Assembly (NCBI GenBank): GCA_035771165.1
Contig: JAWNZC010000367.1
Location: 62,001 to 126,000 of the forward strand
From: Paragorgia papillata
Taxonomy: Eukaryota > Cnidaria > Anthozoa > Scleralcyonacea > Coralliidae
Length of the DNA stretch: 64,000 bases
Direction: 5' to 3'
In this document: positions 1 to 11,444 of the stretch, in pieces
Layout of the letters: the number at the start of each line of letters is the position of its first letter
Numbering within the stretch: position 1 is the stretch's first letter
Translations under genes and position numbers: made by a program
The notes under the pieces: generated by a model
Database searches by the model: none
What the model was told of the DNA's origin: nothing
The model's input: the letters and a program-made list of their open reading frames with translations, nothing else

Positions 1-706
1 GTCAGGCATTAGTCAGAATAAAATACCAAAGAAGTCTTTTCTGAGTACTTGAGCTTGACGAACATGTACCAAACGTCCTACATTACACCAAGCTCGCAAA
101 CATACCATGCACTAAATGTATATACACGTACAACTTAACATAAGGCGGTGAACACTCGTCGGCCATATTTTCAGGTATGTAAGTCTGAAACTCGATTTTG
201 TGGATGGTTTCTATTTTCAATTAAACTACATAACAAAAAAAAATAGTGATTCTCCATAACTGTACCTCTTTTAGCGTTGATAAAAATTCTTAGGCGCTTA
301 TGTGTTTCTCTTTTTTTTCTGATAATAAGTTTAGCTTATATAACAGTCCCCACCTTTTTATATAAGGGACTTTCGTTGAAAGGCATTTTAGTACACTTAC
401 GCCATATTGAGTTGATTGCACAATTTTCTGAAGATTTAATTCTTCGTAGAAAACTTTAACGCGAAGAAAGTTATTACTACAAAAAAAGATAGAAACATTA
501 AGTTTAAGGTCTTCGTTAAGGTTTGCAGACTCATTTCGGTAAAGCACTCTCGATTCCTCCGAATTTATACTACAAAATAAAATAGATATCGTTAGAAAGC
601 TATTAATTTGTAGACTACGATGTTTGTATTTGATTTTGCGATAAACAAGCCAATAATATATAGTTGCGAATTTTTCAAGTAAAACCAGAGGGCTTCACTC
701 GGGACG

Positions 707-1290
707 ACGTAGACCCCGTTTACACGGTTCACGATTTCGGAACCGGTCTCGAATTACACGCGTAAAAATCTCGCAAGTTGTTACAGTATTGTTGCCTGAA
801 CAATGCTGTAACAACTTATTGACATACGTGAACAACATTGATAAATGAACAACATTGCTCATCATTGTTTCAACAAGTTGTTACAGCTTGATGAAACAAC
901 AACCATTGTTCACGCTTGTTGTAACAACCGAAGAACGTGTTGATACATCAACCATGTTCACCATTGTTGTAACATTGTTGTTCATCGTTGTTATTTCGTC
1001 ATGCTGTTACAACATGTTGTATCATGTGCGAACAACGTTGTTGGCTATAAAAATGTGCTGTTGGAACAACTTGTTCATGACTGTTGATTTATCCGTGAAC
1101 AAGTTGTTCGAACTATAAGTGAACAACTGGTTGACAACTTGTTCACGGCGAGCAGCACAACGTTGTTCACGCCTGTTGACAACCGTGAACAAGTTGTGCG
1201 TTTTTACGCGTGTAGTACGGTTCCGCCTGTTTACGCGACGAAATAGGACGAATTCGAGACCGGTCTCGAATTCGTCCGGTACCGTGTAAA
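707..1290. repeat. Inner fold-back with array of palindromic TTGTTCAACAA-type repeats
   Basis: Ends share CGTTTACACGGT and the motif GACCGGTCTCGAATT, in inverted orientation. Between about 775 and 1200 is a run of degenerate units built from GTTGTTCA/TGAACAAC, many self-complementary (AACAAGTTGTT). Open frames across it are by-products of the repeat. Confidence 0.7.
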
Positions 1291-1299
1291 CGTCGCCTT

Positions 1300-1535
1300 A
1301 AGAACAAAGCGTTTTATTTTGTTTAAAATCTTTTCTGCAGTTTAATTCGGAGATAAACGGTGTCAGCGGTTTTTTTATTTATTGCCTGGTTTCGTTTTTG
1401 ACTTATTTTGTCCGAATGTTGGTCGAAAACAGCATTTTCAACTTTGGTCGTCAATAATATCAAAACACGCTGACACCGTTTTGAATTAAACTGCAAAACA
1501 AAGCTTTTGAACAAAATAAGACGCTTTTTATACTT
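1300..1535. repeat. Small palindrome nested in the 0.5-1.76 kb fold-back
   Basis: AAAGCGTTTTATTTTGTT near 1307 and its inverted counterpart near 1520, plus TGCAGTTTAATTC and GGTGTCAGCG in both arms, define roughly 75-bp inverted arms. No coding signal. Confidence 0.65.
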
Positions 1536-2084
1536 GAGTCGCTCCGAGTGAAGCTCTCTGGTTTTAATTCAAAAATTCACAACTATTATTGGTTTGTGTT
1601 TGTCGCAAAATCAAAGACACCATTTTATTCTACAAATTAATAGCTTTCTAACGATAATCTATTATATTTTTGTGGCATAAATTAATTCTTACGAATTGAG
1701 AGCGCTTTACCGAAATGACCTTGCTAACCTTAACGACGAGTCGAAGACCTTAAGATAATGTATTGAATAGATTTTTGACAATTCATATTTGGCATTTCAC
1801 GAGATTAAATTGTAATTTCTTGGAATTTGAATGGAGTGTTAAAACTGGTTATGTACTGAATGGTTTTGTTTTAAAATGTATGTATTCTAACACTCAAAAT
1901 TTTCATTTGCAAAAATTCATAGAACTTGATGCAGTTGTGTTGGTTTGTCCATGCCCTAGTTTTTGTAAAGCTGCTGTTAAGAAATAATTTGATACAAAAG
2001 ATAATATCCCATACGCGTGTTGGAAAATATGCATTCTAACAAAGCTACCTCGTAAGCTACCGTAAAACTATTAAGATACAAATA

Positions 2085-2085
<1 letters not shown>

Positions 2086-2127
<42 letters not shown>
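2086..2127. repeat. (AT)n microsatellite
   Basis: Uninterrupted AT dinucleotides immediately upstream of the hammerhead unit. Confidence 0.95.
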
Positions 2128-2130
<3 letters not shown>

Positions 2131-2161
2131 ATTGATGAAATTCATTTCAGATTGTTCCAAG

Positions 2162-2204
2162 CTACACTGATGAGCTGTTGTACAGCGAAACACCGTGTCT
2201 GTAG
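2162..2204 (+). ncRNA. Hammerhead ribozyme, type I, short stem III
   Basis: All core elements are present. Stem I CTACA (2162-2166) pairs with TGTAG (2200-2204). CTGATGA is at 2167-2173. Stem II GCTGT/ACAGC closes a 3-nt loop, followed by GAAA (2187-2190). Stem III is ACA/TGT with a 3-nt loop and predicted cleavage follows C2199. Short stem III type I hammerheads are known from Penelope-like retroelements, which supports a retroelement remnant. A second copy lies at 51285-51327. Confidence 0.8.
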
Positions 2205-2366
2205 ATTGAACTATATATTATATATAAATGTACAAACAAGCATCCAGTCTACCCTTAGCTGTCGGCTCTTTTTCTCGACATTATACACGTGTTAAAATGT
2301 TGCGACTATATACAGTGATGGTCAACGGTGAAGAGAAATCTACAGTTGACAGAATTGTCATTGAGA

Positions 2367-2562
2367 CAATAACTATGGACCACTTTCATAATAGCCACCT
2401 CTTTAAATATTCTTTTATGTGCATCTAAATGAGCCTTTCTGAACTCGTTATGAAGCAAGGATTCTTTGGAATTGCAGACACACAAACGAGGCTAGAAAGG
2501 CTTATTAAGATGCACATAAAAGTATATTAAAGTCAGTCGCTATTATGAAAGTGGTCTATAGA
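2367..2562. mobile_element. Mariner-like MITE, copy 1
   Basis: About 195 bp with terminal inverted repeats GACCACTTTCATAATAGC / GCTATTATGAAAGTGGTC flanked by TA. The same sequence recurs at 5998-6180. TA duplication and inverted ends suggest Tc1/mariner mobilisation; no coding capacity. Confidence 0.8.
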
Positions 2563-2737
2563 TATCAAAACAACGAGGGTCTATTTTCATCAATTGAACA
2601 AAACGAACGAACGTTTCTCATCTTCTTTTCAACTCCCACAATTGAACAAAGTTTTGCAAATTCAAAATAAGTCTGTGCCTGTGGCAAATGTAACAACTGC
2701 AGTGTATACAGTAAGTGGTAATGTTACTCCATGGGAA

Positions 2738-2960
2738 GAACGGGTGGCATGTGCTGTTAGCGCGCTGTTAGACGGGGTTAGTACCTGGATGGGTGACCAC
2801 ATGGGCTTGACCCGTTGTCCGCTTGTGACTCACGTGAGTAGAGTTGTAGTTGATCTCTCCTGTACTTCGAGGGTTTTTCGCCGAGTTCTTCGCTTTTCCA
2901 CCCTCCATAAAATAAACACCTACATCTTAGCTGTGATTCGTGGTCAGACATGTGTTGTGT
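2738..2960 (+). mobile_element. 5S rRNA-derived SINE fragment
   Basis: GGTTAGTACCTGGATGGGTG (around 2775) followed by ACCACATGGG matches the conserved 3' half of 5S rRNA including the internal promoter box C region. The 5' half of 5S is degenerate and the downstream part is not 5S. That fits a SINE3-type element rather than a 5S gene. The 193-codon open frame spanning it has no recognisable domain and is rejected as coding. Confidence 0.55.
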
Positions 2961-3251
2961 GGCGGCTGCCCGGAGCGCCTTTTATATGCTTTAGAGACGG
3001 CCACGTTGATCTGCGTCCTTTGCAATTCAGCCACTGGCTGCAAGTAGGGATGATTAGCCCCCAGTCCTTTATCCTTTATCAAAACAACAAGCAAAGAGGA
3101 TACGGTATAACTTACGTGACGTCATCATCAGTTTTGTTTTCATCACCAAAATCGTTCTTTTTTACATCTTCCTGAAAGGGGACAAGAATATATACAATGA
3201 AGAGAAAATTAAAAAAAAAACGACGCAAAACATCCCAACAAGTACTTGCAG

Positions 3252-3413
3252 TCAATTCTCTCAAAGCGGACACCCTTCTAAGGCGGACGCCTCTCTAAGG
3301 TGGACAGCTAATCTTGGCCGCTCATACATGCATTATTTGCTATGATAAAACTCTTTCTAAGGCGGACACCAAATTTGGTCCTGGGAATGTCTGACTTTGA
3401 GAGAGTTCATTGT
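3252..3413. mobile_element. Short MITE with CTCTCAAAG termini
   Basis: TCTCTCAAAGCGGACACC at the left and a matching inverted GTCTGACTTTGAGAGAG at the right, with CTAAGGCGGACACC-type internal repeats. About 160 bp, no coding capacity. Confidence 0.7.
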
Positions 3414-3969
3414 ATACTTTTTACTTGCAAAATAGAACGTCTTGATTCTCGAACTGGATGGGTCAATATTTTTTTCTAAAGCTATATATAGTTAACACCG
3501 CTGCCAAACGTTTTGCTCCTGCGCGACGTCCTCAAAAAAAGAGCGGGAAATACTGAAAAATTTAGACTCGTCGGAGAGTCCCACACGAAAAGTTAAAATT
3601 ACAAGCATAGCATGCACCAAAAAGTTAAGGTAGGTAATTTGTGCATGGGTTCCTTGTCAATACTGTAACATATTCTGAAATGCCCCCTTCGTAATTTTCA
3701 TGCCCCTTTTTTAAAACACAAATGAATCGAGTCTTACATAGTCTTCACTGTCTGGTTGTTGTTACCACGGCTAGTTGCCAATCTCTTGCAATATTTACTC
3801 TAGCACATTCACGCATGCGCAAACGTTTGACAGCGGTGTTTTTACAGTTACATGTAGGAGTGATAAAAGAAAATGGAACAATTTAATTGGTATTTATAAA
3901 AGTATAATGGATAAACGTTCATAGTGTATAAAAGTTGAGTGCTGCGTATAGGTAATTTTTTAATATAGA

Positions 3970-4255
3970 AAGCGAAAATATGGTTACTGTTGATTTCATA
4001 TTACTTTACCTCCGTGTGTTGCGAAGTTCGTTGGAAAATTCTGAAGTTCATTCAGAAATTGGAAACTACGTTGTCTGTGTTGACAAATTATCATCCAATG
4101 AAATTGCGAGCTTTGGATCAAAGCTCATTTTGATTGGATAATTCTCAATTTTGACAACGTAGTCCAGTCCCAATTTCCAAACGAACTTCGAAACTTCTCA
4201 ACGAACTTCGCAACACACTGAGGTAGAGTAACATGAAATGAACAGTAAATGCTGA
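3970..4255. mobile_element. Fold-back MITE
   Basis: Arms share GTGTTGCGAAGTTCGTT (left) and AACGAACTTCGCAACAC (right), plus longer flanking similarity (TACTGTT.ATTTCAT.TTAC) and inner copies of AACGAACTTCG. About 285 bp. Confidence 0.7.
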
Positions 4256-4667
4256 GATTTTTAGTAACGAAATTCTGAAATTTCGAACGGAGCCTTTTTA
4301 ACTCAAATGAAGGGCTCCACTTAAAACGCTGATGTTGGATTACCAAAAATCTTGACAGTTCACCACTTTTTTGCTGTAAAATATTTATTTAACTCTATTG
4401 GACTTTGTATTTCTCTATATTTTAAAGATTATTGTGGAATATGTTAGATTGGGTATATAATTTTATTATAAAAAGGATAACAATAAGTTGAAACATCACT
4501 TTTGCTGAGGTGAACCACATTGTGGTTCAGTGCTGTTCGAAATATCTGTAGAAAATATGTTTCAACTTGTCGTTATCTGTTTATAAAAATTATTGTATCC
4601 TAATTTTTTAGAACATTAAAGGGTACATCGCTAGACTTCAGTTATGTGAAATACAACAGAAAAATTA

Positions 4668-4932
4668 TACTGTCGTGGCAATAGAAGCCTTCCTAAAATA
4701 TCGTTGCAATATATTCTTCAAGTTGACCAATTCATTTGAAGAAAATTATTGCTAACTTCCTGTTCTGAATTTGATTGGTTTCTGGTTTTTAAACAACCAA
4801 TAAGAAACAGGATTATTTGCCAAACACCAATCAAATTCAAAACAGAATTCAAAACAGGAAGTTGGCAACTAATCTTATCAAATGAATTGTTCAACTTGAG
4901 GAATATATTGCAACAATATTTTACGGAACGCT
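4668..4932. mobile_element. Fold-back MITE, family also at 30.76-31.0 kb
   Basis: Arms contain AACTTCCTGTT and AATATATTC.TCAAGTTGA, in inverted orientation, ending CCTAAAATAT/ATATTTTACGG. A diverged second copy occupies about 30757-31000, next to exon 1 of the channel gene. Confidence 0.7.
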
Positions 4933-5607
4933 TCTATAGGCGAATTTCAGGGTATTGCGCGCGCATCATTTTGCAAAGGAATTGGCGGGCTCTTGGCGGG
5001 CTCCCCACAAAGTAAGCAATGGCAAACAGACTTGCTATATAGCGAGCCAACAACTGCAGAATAACAGTGTTAAACATCCAGAAACTGTATCTATAATTTG
5101 TTTATTTTAAACAGTATGTTTACTTTGAGTGGAGCTTGCCAGTTTTTTTAAAAATGATGTGCGCGCAACACCCTGAAACTCGCCTATTGCACGACAGTAA
5201 AGTTTTGCATGTTTTTGGTGTACACGCTGTCTTAGTTCTTAAACTCAGAAAACTCTAAGCTCTAGACAGAACTCGAAGCCACAACCTTCAGAATACCAAC
5301 TAGACCCTTTAACCATGAATTTAAAAACTTAACTTTTGAGTTTAAAAACGTAGGGCAGATTGTACAGCAAAAGAACAAACGAAACATTACCAACTTCAAG
5401 CTGAAAACAATAGGACCGGTATATAGATATACAGTAAAGACATGTTGCATGTCATGTTTTACCTTTGCGTTTACTGTTAATGCAGACATCATAATGCTGT
5501 AGCGGTAACTTTGGTGTCTAAATTTTGACAAATATATATATAATATTTATATGATGATTTCGAATGATTATTGTGGGACAGTGAACTCGGGTGGAGAATA
5601 CATTAAG

Positions 5608-5893
5608 GTGTTACTCCAAGTGACGAACCATGCCGGACAAGTAGAGAAAACTCTACTTTCGAAATAAGCTTCATGTATGAAGACTGTTGTCTAGATATTG
5701 AAGAAACTAGTCTGTTTCGAAATATCAAATAGCCTATGTACTATCATTCGACCTTCAGCTCCCAACTTGACCTGTAGTTCAGTTGGTAGAGCATCGGACT
5801 AGTAAACCGAAGGTCGCGAGTTCGAATCCCAGCCGGGCCAAGGAGAGTTTTCTCTACTTGTCTGGTATGGTTCGTCACTCGGAGAAACACCTT
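5608..5893. mobile_element. SINE-like element with ~50-bp terminal inverted repeats around a tRNA-like unit
   Basis: Left end AAGGTGTTACTCCAAGTGAC and right end GTCACTCGGAGAAACACCTT are inverted; inner ACAAGTAGAGAAAACTCT pairs with AGAGTTTTCTCTACTTGT. Inside lies a tRNA-like unit (5769-5840). Confidence 0.7.
5769..5840 (+). tRNA. tRNA-like (Thr AGT-like) sequence, degraded
   Basis: Box A TAGTTCAGTTGGTAGAGCA and box B AGTTCGAATCC are good, and the anticodon loop CTAGTAA would read AGT. The acceptor and T stems do not pair well. It sits inside an inverted-repeat element, so a tRNA-derived SINE or relic is more likely than a working tRNA gene. Confidence 0.5.
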
Positions 5894-5997
5894 AATATTA
5901 TATAATATCATTACAATCAACGGTTAATTGGAACCAAACTAAAAACTTTTAAGGTCGTACAGACAAATTTTACGTTACTCTACTGCAACCAGCACAT

Positions 5998-6180
5998 AGA
6001 CCACTTTCATAATGGCCTTCACTTTTAATATTCTTTTATGTGCATCTAAATGAGTCTTTTTGGCCTCATTATGAAGCAAAGATCTTTTGAATTGCAGACA
6101 CGCAAACGAGGCTAGAAAGGCTTATTAAAATGCACATAAAATAATATTCAAATTAGTCGCTATTATGAAAGTGGTCTACC
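5998..6180. mobile_element. Mariner-like MITE, copy 2
   Basis: Same family as 2367-2562: GACCACTTTCATAATGGC at the left, inverted GCTATTATGAAAGTGGTC at the right, TA on both sides. The inner GCAGACACNCAAACGAGGC block is shared with copy 1. Confidence 0.8.
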
Positions 6181-7588
6181 CAAGCAAAGTGTAAAATTCA
6201 AGGAGAAGGAAAATTGAGAAAACGGCCAGTTATTTCTTAAGGGTGTTCAGGCATTTATTTAGGCCCGTTGCTAGGGAAAATTTGATTTGACCACAGAGCT
6301 TGTGGAGCTTTACAAATTTGATCCCCATGCTAGATATTCTACACGTAGTATGTATAAATGAAGTTCTTCCTTTTGATGACGTCATACAGTTACGCCATCG
6401 TGACGTCATCATGACGTCATTGAGATCAGAAAAACCTATAATTTCCGTCAATTTATAAGTTTTGCTAACTATAGAAGTTTCATTCAAACCAGAATTGTTA
6501 TGTGCAAAAAAGTACGCATGCGTTTCTCAATTGAGCAAATTTTAATGACTTTATGGCCGTTTTAGTGAAATTTTAAGGGATATTTTCAACAAAAAAAATA
6601 GAATATCTTTGTCATTTTTTATGTATTCATAAAATCATGCGTACTTTTTGGGAGACGTGTTTGCCCTAGGCGTAAGCGAACGAATAGTAGCTATTTCATA
6701 ATTATACAATAACGTGACTTGTATGTGCAATGTCATTGGCTGTTGTCCATGATCTCTTAGAGGACAGTTACACAGATTTACGTCACTAACGTTGGTCTGA
6801 TTGCTGTAAACCAATCACGGATCTCACCGCAATACCACGAGCCAATGACGTTGCTTGATTTGTATAGATCACGTCAGCTGACGCGATTCATTTTACGGAG
6901 GGAGGAAAACCCTCAAAGCACAGGAGAGACTAGCCCGCTTTGTCTGGCTAGCTTGCTTGTTGTGCTAATTGTGTAATTTATCAGTTCTGGTAAGAAGTAT
7001 CACGAAGTATCATTGTTTTAAATGTGAACTGTACATGAACAAGCAGAACTTGTGAATTGTTTATACGTCGAGAAAAGCTGATAAAAACAAATTTTGTCGC
7101 GTGTACGAAGCTTTTAGTGCCAACCCGGGTAGGCGAGCTAGCCCGGTCAATCGGGTTTACATGGGGAAAAATCAGCCCGGGTAACCGAGATCTCGGTCTC
7201 ACAAAGCGAGATCTCGGCTGGTCGGACTGGCCCGGCGCTCATAAACACAAGATGAAAATTAACAAGGAATAATAGAACAAGCACAATCTCGGCAAAGCGG
7301 GCTAGCCCGGGTACCTCGCCTCCATATCAACACCTCCTAGGCGGCAGCGCCCTAACAGCACACGCCACACGTGGTCCTCATGCACGAGACTTTAACGTTC
7401 TAGTTATAAATTTAAATGAGTCATAGTAATAAACTTACAGGCATGCTTGTGGGCACTTCTTACTGCATCCTATTATACTCTCTTTGTACTTGCTGCTCAC
7501 CCCAGCCAAACATTCAACTAGAATTAAAAGGAACAAGAGGGCACTCGGACACTGCATATACCTCCGCCAGCGGGTTATTATTGGAGAT

Positions 7589-7686
7589 GCTTATACCTTT
7601 TCACTTCCGCTTCTGAAATACCTTTTCACTTCCGGAAATACCTTTTCACTTCCGCTTCTGAAATACCTTTTCACTTCCGCTTCTGT
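7589..7686 (+). repeat. Minisatellite, ~25-bp unit
   Basis: Four tandem copies of ATACCTTTTCACTTCCGCTT with one copy shortened to TTCCGGAA. No function inferred. Confidence 0.85.
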
Positions 7687-7906
7687 AGTTGGTTGTGTAT
7701 TTCTGTAGCCGCTGCTGAAGCGTGAGGAAAGTCTAGCGATAAAAGTCGCCAATTCTTAATGTATATTCATCTGTTGGTATCGATTTGGGATAACATCCAT
7801 TGTATTATGAATAATTGCCATTTAAGGTATTTATGTACAGTTTTGAACATAAAAATTTCTCAGGGTTCCGTAGCGGCTTCAGAAATACAGTAATACGCAA
7901 CGAACT

Positions 7907-8555
7907 ACCGGGTGGCGCAAAAAAAAGTACCCCTGTGTGATTCAGTATAACGTAAAAACTAGAAAAGCTATTACACTATAACAACTTTCTTTGCATTCAA
8001 TAATGGCTAACTTAAATTTTGATATACAAATTTTGCATTTTCATGCAATATTGACCGAGATACAAACGTTTGAATTTGCATGAACTTTTAAAAATTTGTT
8101 TAAAAACGACGAAAAAAAGGGGTATTAAACTAATTCGAAAACCATTACTATTTTATCATAAGTATTAAGTATTGGGAATTTCAGTGAAGTGAACTTCAAG
8201 TTGAGGATGTGTATCTGTAAAAGACTTATGATGTACTTTCTTTCCTTTAACTACAATAAATTAGTTATCAAGTTTTAACAAACTGTACGTACCAATATTA
8301 CGGCTTTAACACAAGTTATTGCTGTATTAATATTTGATAGGCCGTTTTTAGCAAATTTTTGCACTTCCAAAAATGTTTACTCAATTTTAAACATTAATAT
8401 ATCGGTCAATATTGCATGAAAATGCAAAAGTTGTACATCAAAATTTAAGTTAGCTATTATTGAATGCAAAGAAAGTTGTTATAGTGTAATAGCTTTTCTA
8501 GTTTTTAAGTTATACTGAATCAAACAGGGGTACGTATTTTTTGCGCCACCCGGTA
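7907..8555. mobile_element. Mariner-like non-autonomous element with ~180-bp TIRs
   Basis: Begins CCGGGTGGCGCAAAAAAAAG and ends with the inverted TTTTTTGCGCCACCCGG; arms stay alignable for about 180 bp (e.g. TTTGCATTCAATAATGGCTA). Flanking TA on both sides fits a Tc1/mariner target duplication. The centre is unique AT-rich DNA without a transposase. Confidence 0.85.
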
Positions 8556-8568
8556 CAGAAGAAGAAGT

Positions 8569-8604
<36 letters not shown>

Positions 8605-8683
8605 TCTGTTTGAAAAGTTTTCAAGTTTTTAAAAAAAAATACTTGTACTTTAACTGAATATTTCGTATATATATAGTACTTAC

Positions 8684-8786
8684 ATTCTTCTTCTTCAGTA
8701 CAAATTTCTGTTAACTGCGAAAACTGGGTTCCCGAGCAGTTACACACTCTTTTTTGCTCCTTTGCTAGACATGACTTCATACACGC
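8684..8786 (-). CDS. DEG/ENaC-family channel gene, exon 6 (cysteine-rich thumb)
   Basis: Acceptor TTTTTAG, donor GTAAGT; 34 codons plus one base. ACMKSCLAKEQKRVCNCSG carries the clustered cysteines of the DEG/ENaC thumb; a further Cys precedes a run of four Glu. The expected next exon(s), with the remaining cysteines, TM2 and selectivity filter, were not found in 1-8683, so they probably lie left of the window. The splice donor sits 130 bp from the mariner-like MITE ending at 8555. Confidence 0.8.
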
Positions 8787-9252
8787 CTAAAAAGAGTTAC
8801 AATATTACTCTTATTAATCACGCAAGACCGTAACGTAAATGCGCATACACAAAAAAATATTCCTAAATACATTGACTACACGTGCATTTTTTGTTGATTT
8901 TCGTGCTGTGATTCCTGCATGAATTAATATACCGGTGTCTGATCAGTAAATCCGCCTTCTTGAATATTAGAAATATAATGAATGTTTATAAGTGCAATGG
9001 TAAGGTGAACACGCGTGACATCAGACTTGTATATAATATTTTGTGAATAGATAAGAATGATATGGCTTCTGAGCTTCTCATATAGTTTTGCTTAGTATAC
9101 GTTTATTGTCGGGGTTTTGTTAGTTGCGATTTACACGAATTGCGATTGTTTTATGACAATAAATTGTAGTTAATTTTCCAGAACCCGATTGGGAGCGCGC
9201 CGGTCTGGGTACGAGAACGGGAACAGGGAAGATTTGACCGCGTGTTTTCAAA

Positions 9253-9372
9253 ATGGCTGCGTTGCTGGACGTTAAATGTTTCGAATTGACTGCTTTTAAT
9301 ACACCTCCTAGAAATCTAGAATGGCAGATAAGCTATTTCCATTTGGTTAAAATGTACTTTCAAAATTCCAAG
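9253..9372 (+). CDS. Possible 5' coding exon, unknown
   Basis: ATG in good context (CAAAATGG) opens 40 codons ending exactly at an AAG^GTAAGT donor. The product is unrecognised. It lies antisense within intron 6 or downstream sequence of the channel gene. The upstream TACGAGAACGGG motif resembles a dispersed repeat. It could be a nested gene's first exon or chance. Confidence 0.25.
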
Positions 9373-9847
9373 GTAAGTTAAAGCAATTTTTAACGACCGT
9401 AATGTGTTGACATTTTAGGAATTAGAGATACTTTAATTGCTTATATTATATAAATCCTTAATTTGTTCTCCAATTTTTGATTCGATACCTCAATCGTTTC
9501 ATGTGACGTTATCAAAATTCTAAAATTTATACAGCTGCTCGTTTTAAATGTTATTCAGACTGTTGTGGAGAGTTTTACATGCAGCTTGATACAACTTTAA
9601 TATTCCTAATTTCGGCATTAGCTTTTGAAGGTCGTGGGAAGCTATTTCTTTCGTGTAATTTGACGTTTTTTGGTTAGTTAAGTTTCAAAAGTGGTATTTA
9701 AGCTATAATGAGTCTTAATTAAAATTTGACTTTTTAAATTAAAATTCTGCCATTTTAGGGCTTTACATTTATTTGGCCGCCATGTTGAATGTGTTGGTTG
9801 ACCAAAGCCCAAGGGCAAAGTGGGACCAACATGGTGCATCATGTTTA

Positions 9848-10180
9848 TATTTAATCATAGTTGATAGAAAATATACATGGTTTGGAAACTTGGCAAACTT
9901 CAAAGTGGTTAACAATCAAGCTATGATTCATGTTGAAATGTACATGAAGGTGTCAAATCCTTTGTTTTAGGTTTATTAATATTTAAACAGTCGGTTTGAG
10001 TGATTGAACCCAAATGTTGCTATTGGATGATTGCTTCATTAACAGAAAACACAATATGTTCAGTAACCTTGAAAGTACTGAAAAAATTTCCCATAAACCT
10101 GAACAAAAACATAGAACAATGACTTGTTGAGCTTCCAAACCTTGTATATTTTCTATTAACTATGATTTAATCAAGTGAAT
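9848..10180. mobile_element. MITE with ATCATAGTT ends, copy 1
   Basis: Left ATCATAGTTGATAGAAAATA and right TATTTTCTATTAACTATGAT are inverted, followed by TGGTTTGGAA in both arms. A diverged copy occupies about 27440-27735. It contains an open frame that is a by-product. Confidence 0.65.
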
Positions 10181-10427
10181 ATTTAGATTAGTATTCTTAT
10201 AGTTTAACCACCAAACCCCCTATTGCTCTAAAAATTTGCTAGATACTATATATATATATATATATGGCATATAGTTATTGTACTGTTGCAGCAGAGCTTA
10301 ATATAGTGTATATATATATGCTCAAAAATTTATATATAGTCTATTTGCATGCAGTCTGCATTGTGCAGATTAACTGGTGAAAATGTTGATCATAATTCAT
10401 AAGTGCAGTGTCTAGCCACCATCACCA

Positions 10428-10478
10428 ACTGTGGACAGCTGTTTCATCTTCTTGCGACTCATCAGCAGATCGTGTAGC
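10428..10478 (-). ncRNA. Hammerhead-like motif, probably degenerate
   Basis: On the minus strand: CTGATGA, stem II GTC/GAT, GAAA, then the self-complementary stem III ACAGCTGT followed by C. Stem I pairing is weak and stem II has a wobble. A palindromic stem III is the form described for retroelement ribozymes that act as dimers. Confidence 0.5.
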
Positions 10479-10776
10479 TGATGGTGTGCACTGAGCCAGC
10501 ATATTGATTATTTGATTGTGAGTTTATATTTAAGAAATAGAAAATGGCCACCCGTGTTTATATAGCCTGATGCAAACACAAGAGTGAGTTGGGCGAATTC
10601 AAACCTTTACGTGAACCCAAGCATAAGACGCAACCTATTTTATAATTTATGGTAACTATTCTTAATTTTTTTATTTCATTGGGATTAATGTGATATTAAC
10701 TCTTGTTCTCACCTCCTGTCATATCAGGTAGTTTGCCAAAAATAAAACAACAGTTTTTTATCACCAAAATAATTGT

Positions 10777-10781
<5 letters not shown>

Positions 10782-10811
<30 letters not shown>
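10782..10811. repeat. (AT)n microsatellite
   Basis: Pure AT dinucleotide run. Confidence 0.9.
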
Positions 10812-10813
<2 letters not shown>

Positions 10814-11444
10814 ATCTTAGCAACCAGGTTGGTGAACATGACTGGACAGGTGTAAATATGAATGGTTTAAATGAAAGACAATTCTAATAATACAGTATAT
10901 TATACAATTGTTTTGGTAATACCTTGTGTGACAGGGGGAGTGGGAATTGGTTTAACAAAGTATTATGATTCCCAACTCAGAAATTTTTTAGATGCATAAA
11001 ACAGCTCGAAAATGAGCTGGTAGTTTTGGCCAAAGCTCAGAAAAGTTTTTGTTCTGGCTGGAACTTATAGGAATGAAAATGATGTTGTACTTTTACTTTA
11101 TAAACTCTACTTATCAAAGAATGTTGTCAATGTGTCATGCATTTAATGATTAACTTTACAATTTTATGTAATCTAATATTTAAAATTTTTAGATATGAAA
11201 ATGGGAGGTAAGTACAGGGGCCGAGATACGGCTGGAAATTGAGTCTAGTTATACCCCTCCCCCAAAAAAATGTTTGGGAACTGTTCAAAATCTATCCAGA
11301 CCCATCACCACAAGATCGCAAGAATTAGATGACGAGCTTATGCATATATAAACTTTAGTACATAGTTCCATTATGTAGCGAATTACTTCATGTTAGCATC
11401 TGTGTTGTTCACTCAAGGCTTTTTTTTTTTGTAATTGATAATAA

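Larger units (their letters stand above)
505..1757. mobile_element. Large fold-back element with ~220-bp inverted arms
   Basis: Bases 505-705 reappear reverse-complemented at about 1540-1757; the shared core GTTAGAAAGCTATTAATTTG is the clearest anchor. The arms are diverged but aligned over their whole length, with small indels. The interior carries a second element (about 707-1290) and a third small palindrome (1300-1535), so it is a nest. No transposase reading frame was seen. It is called a non-autonomous fold-back by structure alone. Confidence 0.75.

Noticed and set aside
290..547. Minus-strand frame with hydrophobic residues as a candidate TM2 exon of the channel
   Set aside because: No GLxxG-type selectivity-filter motif, no matching splice phase, and it overlaps the start of the large fold-back.
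2594..3175. 193-codon open frame on the plus strand
   Set aside because: It runs through the 5S-derived SINE fragment and has no domain, signal or codon pattern supporting a protein.
5769..5840. Functional tRNA-Thr gene
   Set aside because: Acceptor and T stems do not pair properly and the unit sits inside an inverted-repeat element; kept only as tRNA-like.
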